5,954 bases of DNA, from contig NZ_DATITZ010000199.1 of NCBI RefSeq assembly GCF_035467215.1, positions 1 to 5,954 on the forward strand. Reading direction: 5' to 3'. Of this stretch, positions 1 through 5,931 are shown piece by piece. The translations under genes were made by a program, and so were the position numbers. Position 1 is the first letter of the stretch, and each line of letters starts with the position of its first letter. The DNA is from Thiocapsa sp035467215 (GTDB taxonomy: Bacteria > Pseudomonadota > Gammaproteobacteria > Chromatiales > Chromatiaceae). The notes below the pieces were generated by a model that worked only from the letters and a program-made list of their open reading frames with translations, did not search any database and was not told where the DNA came from.

Positions 1-140
1 CTCCACACACCGCCTTCGCGCTCCTCGCACTCATCCACCTGCCAACACTGCGCCACCGGGGTGATCAGTGCGGGAAACGCGCGGGTAATCATCGCGAAAT
101 AATTCGGGAATCGGCCGGTGAAACAAAGTGAGCGACAACA
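1..140. other. Left-edge sequence of unknown origin; possible mobile element end
   Basis: Methyltransferase-like sequence stops at about 141. On the minus strand the codons for a lysine-isoleucine-glycine-lysine-asparagine stretch are followed at 140 by TGTTGTCGCTCACTTTG. From there the translation no longer resembles a methyltransferase in any frame, whereas related enzymes as I recall them continue for several hundred residues. The minus-strand frame happens to stay open to the window edge, and a plus-strand frame also ends with a TGA near 129-131. I recognise neither product. An abrupt homology break beginning with TGT is what the end of an insertion element (for example an IS21-like or other TG...CA element) would look like, but the rest of the element lies outside the window and no target duplication can be seen. 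A deletion or rearrangement junction is equally possible. Confidence 0.3.
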
Positions 141-1123
141 GTTCTTGCCAATCTTGTATACGATTAGCGCCGGCGCGCGCTTCGGCGTCTGAATCGTCTC
201 GCCGGTCGCGCTGTCGAGCTTGGTGACGTACGCTCGGTCCATGCGCTGCTTCGTCATCTCCGCCCCGCAATGGGGACAGGAAAACTGCTCCTTAGACGCG
301 CTTGGTCTGCGGGTCCAGCGCCTCGGCCGTGAAGTTGATTTCACCGGCACATTCGGGGCAGGTATACAGCTGGCTCCAGACGGTGTACTCGATGCGCCCC
401 TTGGTCTTTCCATCCGTGTGCTGGGTCTCGTACATCCAGTCGATCTCTTCTTCGACCTCATTGAGCAGCTGCTTCCCAGCCCGGGCAAAGGCATCGACGT
501 CGAACGGCAGGTTGTAGTTGGCGGCGATGAAGGTGGCGGCCGGCGACAGGTCGTTGAGGATGACCCGCCGCGCCCCCCCATTTGGGCGCCGGCTTGCCCT
601 GCGTTTTCCACTCCATCTCCAGACCATGGCGGTAGACCGCAGGTGCTGACGCGCACCACTGCGCCGCCACGCCGGTCATGCCGGAGCCCGCGAAGCCGTC
701 CAGCACGATGTCGCCGGGCTGGGTGTAGTGCAGGATCGATGGAACGATGGCCAGATGCGGGACCTTCGTGTGATACGAGTGCGCTTTGTAGAGCGGGTCG
801 GTCTTGCCTACCGAAACATCGATCGCCAGCGGCTCCCGGCTGTAGCTTTCGGACGGGTGATATGGCTTTCCGTAGCAGGCGACGAAATCCCCGAGCCAGG
901 GATTCAGGCACGCGGTGTAGTAGGGCGGATCGGACATCGCAAGGATCGCCTCGTCCGTCCCCTGCGGAAACCCCTCCTGATTCCGGAGCGCCGGGTCCTT
1001 AAGCTTATCTGCCAGCAGCTTCAGGAAGTGCTCGCGGCGGGCGTCGTCGTTGGGAAAGGTTTGGCCGAGGCATTCGATTGGGCCGGACGAGCGCGATTCC
1101 GGCATGTTTAGAAGATCGTTCAT
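141..1123 (-). pseudogene. Broken site-specific DNA methyltransferase (N6-adenine/N4-cytosine type, BREX-like locus)
   Basis: The product would methylate an exocyclic amino group in DNA. The ATG at 1123 overlaps the upstream stop codon as ATGA. In the first reading frame, the motif IV sequence SDPPYYTACLNPWL lies at residues 64-77 and the cofactor-binding motif DGFAGSGMTG at 142-151. This IV-before-I order fits beta-class N6_N4_Mtase enzymes. At the seven-C run 573-579 (G7 in the gene) the coding frame shifts: removing one G joins KPAPKW to GARRVILNDLSPAATF, the expected continuation. A second one-base excess at 294 creates TAA after DPQTKRV; without it the frame goes on as KEQFSCPHCGAEM. The pairs CPEC (349-360) and CPHC (267-278) form a zinc ribbon. 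Recognisable sequence ends near 141, so at least the C-terminal half is missing. It is very likely inactive. Sequencing error could explain the homopolymer shift but less easily the second one. Confidence 0.8.
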
Positions 1124-1896
1124 GTGTCAGATCCGTTTGCGACGCCGACGTTCGCGCCCGGGTCGAGCAGCGGCAATAAGCGGGTTGCGGCCTCGCCGAG
1201 ATAATCAGCCAAGCCGGTTTCCTGTCCGCGGCCTTTAAGCACCGACAGGGGCGTGGTCTCCAGGCACTGACGCTCTCGGTCGAGATCGCCTTGAGTCAGG
1301 CAATCGACGACCAGCTTCATGTCCCGGTCTTCCTGCTCGGTGGCTCGGCGACGGTCCCCGCGCAGCCGCTCGGGGTTTGTGATTGGATCGAAGCCCAAGC
1401 GCTTGCGCTCATTTTCTAGCAGCGTTGTTTCCCTCTCGTTCTGCGGCTCGTAGCCGTAAAGAATCCACGCCTCACGCTTCGGATCGGGCGCGGCGATAGC
1501 GACGTGGAACGCGAGCTTGTCAGTAAGCTCTGCACGCGCGCGTTCTATGCTCGTGCGCCGTTCGGGCTGGTTGTCCATGTCTCGCACCAGCACGACCGCC
1601 TTGATGTCGTCGTCCTGTTCGTGGGCCTGAAGCACCACTGGCAGGGCCTTTCGCGCCGCGGCGCCGTCAGGGCCGAGTCCGCGACCATGGACCCTGACAC
1701 GATGCTGTGGGGCGAGCGGGCCTAAGCCCATCCACTGGGTGTATGGCGTCCGTGGCTCAATGCCGGTCCATTCCCGGAGGCTCGGAAGCGTCTCGGCATC
1801 GATCCACTCTGCATCGCCTTCGATGAAAACGCGATCAGCGAGAATGCTTGCAGTGTCGGTGTCGGCCCGTGCCTCAACGATCAGTACCAGCCGCAT
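1120..1896 (-). CDS. TOPRIM-like (DUF4276-type) protein, putative nuclease partner of the ATPase
   Basis: A 258-residue soluble protein. It opens with a hydrophobic strand and acidic residue (LVLIVEARAD, Glu8), followed about 95 residues later by VVLVRDMDNQ (Asp106 and Asp108), and then by REAWILYG (Glu142). A lone Glu after a first strand plus a DxD after a later strand is the TOPRIM metal-binding pattern, and an EAW(I/L)L segment after the DxD is typical of DUF4276-like proteins. I assign the family from these motifs only. The ATG at 1896 is preferred to the one at 1902, and to the longer frame from 1947, because GGGAG ends six bases before it. The gene overlaps the ATPase end by 23 nt, and its TGA overlaps the methyltransferase ATG, so translation of all three is probably coupled. 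TOPRIM nucleases paired with an ABC/AAA ATPase are effectors in OLD, Gabija and PARIS systems. By analogy this could be the nuclease of such a pair; that is inference. Confidence 0.65.
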   Translation of the reverse strand: MRLVLIVEARADTDTASILADRVFIEGDAEWIDAETLPSLREWTGIEPRTPYTQWMGLGPLAPQHRVRVHGRGLGPDGAAARKALPVVLQAHEQDDDIKAVVLVRDMDNQPERRTSIERARAELTDKLAFHVAIAAPDPKREAWILYGYEPQNERETTLLENERKRLGFDPITNPERLRGDRRRATEQEDRDMKLVVDCLTQGDLDRERQCLETTPLSVLKGRGQETGLADYLGEAATRLLPLLDPGANVGVANGSDT

Positions 1897-3046
1897 GGGC
1901 ATCTCCCTTGTCCGAGTTGACTGGGCCGATGACCCAATCCTCACCAACGGAGGTCAAGAACTCGCCGGTTCGCAGCACACCGCGGAAACGCTCGGCATCG
2001 GGGTGGTCGGCCAGACAGGCGGCGGCGGTGCCGTCGTCGCGAAGATTGAGCACCCAGACCTCGTCGTCGTTGAGCTCATCGATGAGGTACGGTGAGTGGC
2101 TCGTGGCAACGATCTGAAGGTCGGGATGCTGATCGAGTGTCTTGCGGAGCAGATCGATCAGCTGGGTTTGGGCGCGCGGATGCAGGGAGCGGTCGAGATC
2201 GTCGATCAGAAGGAGTCGGGGCGGTTCAGGCTCGGTCAGGAAGGTGAGCAGGCCGAGTAGGATCAGCGTGCCTTCGCTGAGGGCGGATGCGGGCAGTTCC
2301 TTGCCGGAGCGCGTGTCCAAGACCAGCTCGTCGCCGATGACCGGCTCGTGATTGGCGTCCTCTTTGTCGTCGAGTAGTGCCAGCAGCCTTCCGGCTTGCG
2401 TCGTGGAGGTTCCGGGCGTGGGACGCTTCATCTCAACACGGCGAACCCGGATCGAAAGTACGCTCGGAACGAGCTCGATCAGTTGCTGCTCAAGGGTTGA
2501 GAAGCGCTCGCGTTCGTAGGTCATCAGGTGGGCAATCGTGGATGCCAGGCCGGAGCCGTCGTGGTCTAGCTTGGCATCGACCGAACCGAGAAAACTCGGG
2601 GCGGCAAGGCGCGGTGCATCCAGGCGGAGGAGGCGTGCCGGACCGACAGCGATTTTTGCTTCTTGCAGGAGTGGCGGATCAGCAAACAACCTTCCATCGC
2701 GATCGCCGAGATCAGCTTTCCGACCGCCTAGACGAAAGCTCACCGCGTCGGTGGAGCTGACTTCGAGCACCCAAAGCGTTGGCCCAGCGTTGTTGCCGGC
2801 GTCAGGCAGGGCGTCACCAGCAAACGACAGGCGATAGCCCGGCGATCCACGCCGGGCAAGAGCTGCGTCGGACCCTCCAGGCGCGATTGCACGAGAGTCG
2901 CGGAGCGCCGCTGCACCGAGTGCGATGCCCTGCAAGACTCCGGTCTTGCCCGCCCCGTTCGGCCCAACCAAAAACGTCAGCCGTTGCAACCGGATCTTGG
3001 TGTCGACGTGGTTCTTGAAGTCGATCAGCTCGATGGTCTGAAGCAT
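1874..3046 (-). CDS. AAA/ABC-type ATPase (AAA_15/AAA_21, OLD-like) with DUF4276-type partner
   Basis: A 390-residue cytoplasmic ATPase of the SMC/RecF-like AAA_15/AAA_21 group. Residues 1-27 form the typical opening (LIDFKNHVDTKI...LTFLVG). The Walker A is GPNGAGKT at 28-35, a signature-like LSEGT is at 256-260, the Walker B LLLIDDLDRSLHP starts at 278, and the switch region ATSHSPYLIDEL ends at 325. The position usually held by the catalytic Glu after the Walker B Asp is Asp, as I recall for several members of this subfamily, so this is not evidence of inactivity. The tail LRTGEFLTSVGEDWV is one I associate with ATPases that neighbour small TOPRIM-like proteins. The ATG at 3046 lies 27 nt after the VapC stop and the gene overlaps the TOPRIM-like gene, so it sits in one operon between a toxin-antitoxin pair and a methyltransferase. 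The likely role is as sensor or motor controlling the downstream nuclease candidate. Confidence 0.85.
   Translation of the reverse strand: MLQTIELIDFKNHVDTKIRLQRLTFLVGPNGAGKTGVLQGIALGAAALRDSRAIAPGGSDAALARRGSPGYRLSFAGDALPDAGNNAGPTLWVLEVSSTDAVSFRLGGRKADLGDRDGRLFADPPLLQEAKIAVGPARLLRLDAPRLAAPSFLGSVDAKLDHDGSGLASTIAHLMTYERERFSTLEQQLIELVPSVLSIRVRRVEMKRPTPGTSTTQAGRLLALLDDKEDANHEPVIGDELVLDTRSGKELPASALSEGTLILLGLLTFLTEPEPPRLLLIDDLDRSLHPRAQTQLIDLLRKTLDQHPDLQIVATSHSPYLIDELNDDEVWVLNLRDDGTAAACLADHPDAERFRGVLRTGEFLTSVGEDWVIGPVNSDKGDAHAAGTDR
1903..1909 (-). promoter_or_regulatory. Ribosome binding site for the TOPRIM-like gene
   Basis: AAGGGAG on the minus strand, with six bases to the ATG at 1896. It lies inside the last codons of the ATPase gene. 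It directly abuts the alternative ATG at 1902, too close for initiation there, and so decides in favour of the 1896 start. Confidence 0.6.
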
Positions 3047-3073
3047 AACGAGGGGCCGCTCCGTTTGATGGGT

Positions 3074-3502
3074 TCAGTGGGCATCCGGTGGCACCTGCCA
3101 AGGGTTGGCCACACGCAGACCGGGCAGCTCGAAGTCGCCCAGATTGCGGGTCACAAGGGCCAGGCCATGGACGAGCGCGGTCGCCGCGAGCAGGCTGTCG
3201 ATGGCGGGCAAGGGTCGGCCCGCCTCGACGCAGAGTCGGCCCCAGCGATCCGCGATAGCGGCGTCGAGAGCGAGAATACGGCCGGAAAAATAGCTTGGGA
3301 TCTCACCATCCAGCCACGCGGAGAAGCGCGTCTTCCGTTCGCCCTCCGGCATTGCGTAGATGCCCTTGCGCAACTCGCCAAGGGTCAGCACGGATAGGTA
3401 CAGCCCACTGGACGGCTGGATCTGGAACCAACGGGTCACGCCTGGATGCGGCTTTCGCTTCTTCAGTTCGGACAGGACGTTGGTGTCTATCAGCCAGGTC
3501 AC
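3074..3502 (-). CDS. vapC: VapC-family PIN-domain toxin
   Basis: A 142-residue PIN-domain ribonuclease of the type II toxin VapC/FitB group; characterised members cut tRNA or rRNA. The acidic metal-binding residues are all visible: Asp6 in WLIDTNVLSEL, Glu43 in LGELRKGI, Asp102 in PAIDSLLAATA and Asp123 in VTRNLGDFE. Length and layout are normal for an intact toxin. It begins with GTG, not ATG, inside a GTGA overlap with the antitoxin stop codon, the usual coupling that keeps antitoxin in excess. The only unusual point is its setting: the ATPase gene starts 27 nt downstream, so toxin, ATPase, TOPRIM-like protein and methyltransferase may share a transcript. Confidence 0.92.
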   Translation of the reverse strand: MTWLIDTNVLSELKKRKPHPGVTRWFQIQPSSGLYLSVLTLGELRKGIYAMPEGERKTRFSAWLDGEIPSYFSGRILALDAAIADRWGRLCVEAGRPLPAIDSLLAATALVHGLALVTRNLGDFELPGLRVANPWQVPPDAH

Positions 3503-3750
3503 AGGTCGATCTCGCGGGTCAGGCTCTCATCCCGGGGGAACTCGACGTCGTCGGCGCCATACAGGGGGGAGCGGCGCATGAAGTCCACCAACGACTCCTT
3601 CGGCCTTGTAAGCTGGTCGTAATCCGCGCGGGATAGGACGACGACGGCAGGCTCGCCGCGCAGGGTGATCTCCTGCGGCTCGTGCTCGGATGCGAGCCGG
3701 ACCAGCTCGCTGAGGCGTGCCTTGGCGTCTTGCAGTGCCCATTGTTTCAT
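3499..3750 (-). CDS. Phd/YefM-family antitoxin
   Basis: An 83-residue antitoxin that would neutralise the VapC toxin encoded just after it and repress their shared promoter. The N-terminal half (MKQWALQDAKARLSELV, then EITLRGEPAVVVLSRADYDQL) is the Phd/YefM DNA-binding and dimerisation fold. The C-terminal third (SLVDFMRRSPLYG...ESLTREIDL) matches the type of tail that wraps a PIN toxin. The ATG at 3750 is chosen because AGGAG ends six bases upstream. A six-codon longer frame from a GTG or similar codon at 3768 lacks such a site. The stop overlaps the VapC GTG by four bases. Confidence 0.92.
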   Translation of the reverse strand: MKQWALQDAKARLSELVRLASEHEPQEITLRGEPAVVVLSRADYDQLTRPKESLVDFMRRSPLYGADDVEFPRDESLTREIDL

Positions 3751-3756
3751 GTCGAT

Positions 3757-3761
3757 CTCCT
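3757..3761 (-). promoter_or_regulatory. Ribosome binding site for the antitoxin
   Basis: AGGAG on the minus strand, six bases before the ATG at 3750. It is the clearest Shine-Dalgarno in the minus-strand operon, fits strong antitoxin translation and decides the start codon. Confidence 0.7.
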
Positions 3762-3765
3762 GGGG

Positions 3766-3788
3766 CAACCAGTCTGTCTAGTCGGTTG
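3766..3788. promoter_or_regulatory. Candidate antitoxin operator (inverted repeat)
   Basis: CAACC and GGTTG arms are separated by 13 bases, and the spacer itself holds a GACT-AGACA-GACT direct repeat on the minus strand. The element sits between the candidate -10 box (3795-3800) and the antitoxin start, over the expected transcription start. Phd-family antitoxins bind short palindromes in exactly this place. Arms are only 5 bp, so chance is possible. Confidence 0.35.
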
Positions 3789-3794
3789 GGGATG

Positions 3795-3800
3795 AGTATA
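3795..3800 (-). promoter_or_regulatory. Candidate promoter -10 box for the toxin-antitoxin operon
   Basis: TATACT on the minus strand, a near-consensus -10 and conspicuous in GC-rich sequence, lies about 45 bases before the antitoxin start. No good -35 hexamer is present 16-18 bases upstream, so the promoter may be weak or activator-dependent. It would give the core genes (antitoxin through methyltransferase) their own transcript, independent of the gene upstream. Confidence 0.45.
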
Positions 3801-3855
3801 GTCGAGCGGCGTGCTCCGGGGGCGACAGGATCGAGCTCGCTCGCGACCGTCCGAC

Positions 3856-3880
3856 GGATCGCCCGCAAGCGGGCTCCTAC
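3856..3880 (-). repeat. REP-like palindrome overlapping a stop codon
   Basis: On the minus strand this reads GTAG, then GAGCCCGC TT GCGGGC, then GATCC. It is a 6-bp perfect GC stem on a two-base loop, with GGA/TCC continuing the pairing past a GA bulge. A GTAG head before an imperfect palindrome is the hallmark of REP sequences mobilised by RAYT (TnpA-REP) transposases. The TAG in the head is the stop codon (3879-3877) of the DUF6079-like gene. No T-run follows, so it is a poor intrinsic terminator, although it could stabilise mRNA ends. Only one copy is seen in the window. Confidence 0.6.
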
Positions 3881-5904
3881 TCGACGACGAAGCGCAGCTT
3901 GCTGGTGTCCTTGCCCTTGCACCGCTCATTTAGGAACGATTCGAAGCGCTTACGCAGCTCATCCGGCGCCGCCGGGGATCCGCCGGAGAGCAGTGCCTGC
4001 TTGATGTCGTCTGCGCTGACGGTGATCTTTTCGAGCCCGGACAGCGCCTCCTGCACCGCGCTGATGAAGCCTGGGGTCACCGAGTCGGGCAGTGTTCTCT
4101 TGGCGAGGAACCCCTGGATCTGGTCGCGCTGTCCCGCTCGGAGCAGATCGAATTTGGCCTGGGTGATGGGGTCGTCCAGGTTGTCCAGCAGGGTTTGTTG
4201 CCAGGCGGTGAGCAGGCCGTCCAGCTCGTCATCGAGGCCCTTGAGCACATTGGCCGCGGGGAGCATCTCGCCCTGCTCGTTGGCGGGCCTGAAATTGCAG
4301 TGCGGGCAGACCGGGCTTGCGGCCAGCTCGGACTCGATGAGTGCGGCACAGCTCTTGAGCTTGTCGAGCTTGTCCTCGAATGCGGTGAGCTGGCCGGTCG
4401 GCATCAGGGAGATCGCGGCCAGCGCCCGCAGGGTGAAGAGACGCGGGTCTTTGCGCAGGGCGGACTTGGTCTTGTCCTCGGAGACGCCGAGCCGGGCTTT
4501 CGCATGGCTGGCTACGTAGGCGGCGACATAGCCCTTCTTCAGCGCGGCGAGCCGTTGCCGGTATTCCGCGGCATGCTGCGCGGTGCGGTCTTGCGCGAGC
4601 TTGTCGAGGATCTCCTTCCGGGCAGTCTGGGCTTCTTGTGTCCAGGGGTGACCGCTTTCGAGCACCATCTCGGCCTGGGACAGATAGGCCGCGGTGGTCC
4701 CGAGATCGGCGACCAAATCGCGGAGACGCTCGACCTGGGCGAGGACGCCTAAGTTCTTCTTCTGCGTGTCGACGTCGGCCTGGGTGACGCGCAGGTTCTT
4801 GAGCTTGCCGACGGTGTTGTAGGGCTGGAGGCTCTCCAGGAAGGTCTTGAACGCGGCCAGCCGCTGATGCAAGTCGGTCAGCTCGTCATCCCGCAGAAGG
4901 GGTTGTCCCCAGAAGCTGAGACGGCTTTGTAGGTCGGTGCCGGCGGTCAGCAGGCGGCTGACCTGCTCGGAGACGGCCTTTTGCAGCTCCTTGACGGGCT
5001 CTTCCTTACCCTGGGTGGCCATCTGGGCGAGGCCGGTCGGCAGATTCAGCGCCTCGAACAGGGCGCGCAGCACCGAGACGTTGATCTCCTTGGGGGCCTC
5101 GATGTGCTTGAAGGCCTTCAGATCGTCCAACGACCGCTCGGCGAGCAGTGAGATCGAGCCTGCGTCGATCTTGTCGCCGGTGATGGCCAGCACGATGTCG
5201 TCGGAGTAGACGAGGCCGGCGAGCACGGCCACCAGCAGGTCCGGCTCCAGGCGGAACTTGACCGGGGCGAAGTATTCGATGTCGGTCGTCCCGCTGAGCA
5301 GCTCGCTGCGGTTGACGACCTGCCCGTGCCCTTTGGCATGGAGACGGTTCAGAACCTCCTGGGCATAGCGGGAACGGGCCGGCTCGATGCGGTCACCGTC
5401 CAACATCTCCAGGGCATCCAGCACGGCGACCGCGTCCTTGGTGCGGGAACCGCCGGCGAGCCAGCGCGAGGCGCTGCCGACGTACTGCTTGCGGTTCATC
5501 TCGGTGAGCAGGAGCGAGAACGCCGGGTATTCGGGGGCGAGATCGGCGAAGTGCTGCCCGAGGGCGAGGCCGGAGACGACGTTGACCACGTCACGGAAGT
5601 TGATGCGCTCCTCGGCGCCGAGCCTGGCTTTGTCCCGCATGGAGACGCCGCGGACCCAGTCTTTCAGCGGCTTGCTCTTGCCGCCGTAGGCGACCTCCAG
5701 GGCCGTCATCTGTTTCTCCTGGAGCCATTTGCTCATGGCGCGCAGGGCGTCCTGCGCCTTGGAGAGGTAGATGGACTTGGCGTTGCCGCTGGCCGTGGCG
5801 GCGAGGTCCAGGGCGGCGGCGTAGGTGCTTAGGCTAATGGGATGGTCCGCCCCGCTCCTCCAACGAGCCCGTAGCGGGCACAATGAGCGATGTCTATCGA
5901 ACAT
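3877..5904 (-). CDS. C-terminal portion of a large DUF6079-like, BREX-associated-type protein (N-terminus missing)
   Basis: About 675 residues that I match from memory to the C-terminal half of DUF6079 proteins, large (around 1200-residue) P-loop proteins related to BrxC/PglY and encoded beside DNA methyltransferases. Visible features are a mostly helical protein with long charged stretches, a CPHCNFRP knuckle (Cys535 and Cys538 counted from 5910), and an ending, KGKDTSKLRFVVE, that looks like a natural C-terminus. No Walker A motif is present. The N-terminal ATPase half should precede it but does not: family-like sequence begins around HPISLSTYAAALDLA (near 5840). The ATG at 5904 and a TTG at 5910 have no ribosome binding site, and the frame stays open to the right edge. 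I read this as a truncated remnant, though a frame continuing beyond the window cannot be excluded. Codon usage looks normal and no internal frameshift is seen. Confidence 0.6.
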   Translation of the reverse strand: MFDRHRSLCPLRARWRSGADHPISLSTYAAALDLAATASGNAKSIYLSKAQDALRAMSKWLQEKQMTALEVAYGGKSKPLKDWVRGVSMRDKARLGAEERINFRDVVNVVSGLALGQHFADLAPEYPAFSLLLTEMNRKQYVGSASRWLAGGSRTKDAVAVLDALEMLDGDRIEPARSRYAQEVLNRLHAKGHGQVVNRSELLSGTTDIEYFAPVKFRLEPDLLVAVLAGLVYSDDIVLAITGDKIDAGSISLLAERSLDDLKAFKHIEAPKEINVSVLRALFEALNLPTGLAQMATQGKEEPVKELQKAVSEQVSRLLTAGTDLQSRLSFWGQPLLRDDELTDLHQRLAAFKTFLESLQPYNTVGKLKNLRVTQADVDTQKKNLGVLAQVERLRDLVADLGTTAAYLSQAEMVLESGHPWTQEAQTARKEILDKLAQDRTAQHAAEYRQRLAALKKGYVAAYVASHAKARLGVSEDKTKSALRKDPRLFTLRALAAISLMPTGQLTAFEDKLDKLKSCAALIESELAASPVCPHCNFRPANEQGEMLPAANVLKGLDDELDGLLTAWQQTLLDNLDDPITQAKFDLLRAGQRDQIQGFLAKRTLPDSVTPGFISAVQEALSGLEKITVSADDIKQALLSGGSPAAPDELRKRFESFLNERCKGKDTSKLRFVVE
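5867..5879. repeat. Short perfect hairpin GCCCG-TAG-CGGGC
   Basis: A five-base perfect GC stem with a three-base loop at the junction where DUF6079-like sequence fades. It has no T-run. It lies inside the open minus-strand frame, which argues that this stretch is not ordinary coding sequence for that protein. Confidence 0.4.
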
Positions 5905-5906
5905 CG
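5888..5906. promoter_or_regulatory. Inverted repeat CGATGT-N7-ACATCG, candidate operator
   Basis: Two perfect 6-bp arms around a 7-base spacer, 26 bases upstream of the probable plus-strand start at 5932. Position and size fit a binding site for a dimeric repressor of that gene. It could also be chance. Confidence 0.25.
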
Positions 5907-5931
5907 TCAACCGAGGTAACGGAGCGGACCA

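Noticed and set aside
291..579. Programmed or corrected frameshifting in the methyltransferase
   Set aside because: Both shifts need the ribosome to skip one base; the G7 run would favour -1 slippage instead, and the GTC-TAA site would not allow good re-pairing. Two such events in one gene are unlikely.
220..1002. Long plus-strand open frame (260 codons) opposite the methyltransferase
   Set aside because: Its product is rich in Arg, Pro and Ser with no recognisable domain, it lies wholly antisense to clear methyltransferase motifs, and GC-rich genes commonly give such shadows.
1120..1947. Longer start for the TOPRIM-like gene at 1947
   Set aside because: The added N-terminal residues precede the first strand without conservation-like features and overlap the ATPase by over 70 nt, whereas GGGAG sits six bases before the ATG at 1896.
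4195..4752. Plus-strand open frame of 185 codons inside the DUF6079-like gene
   Set aside because: Low-complexity Gly/Leu/Glu composition typical of an antisense shadow; the minus-strand protein is coherent over the same span.
5326..5832. Plus-strand open frame of 168 codons near the right edge
   Set aside because: Gly/Glu/Val-rich antisense shadow of the DUF6079-like frame with no start signal of note.
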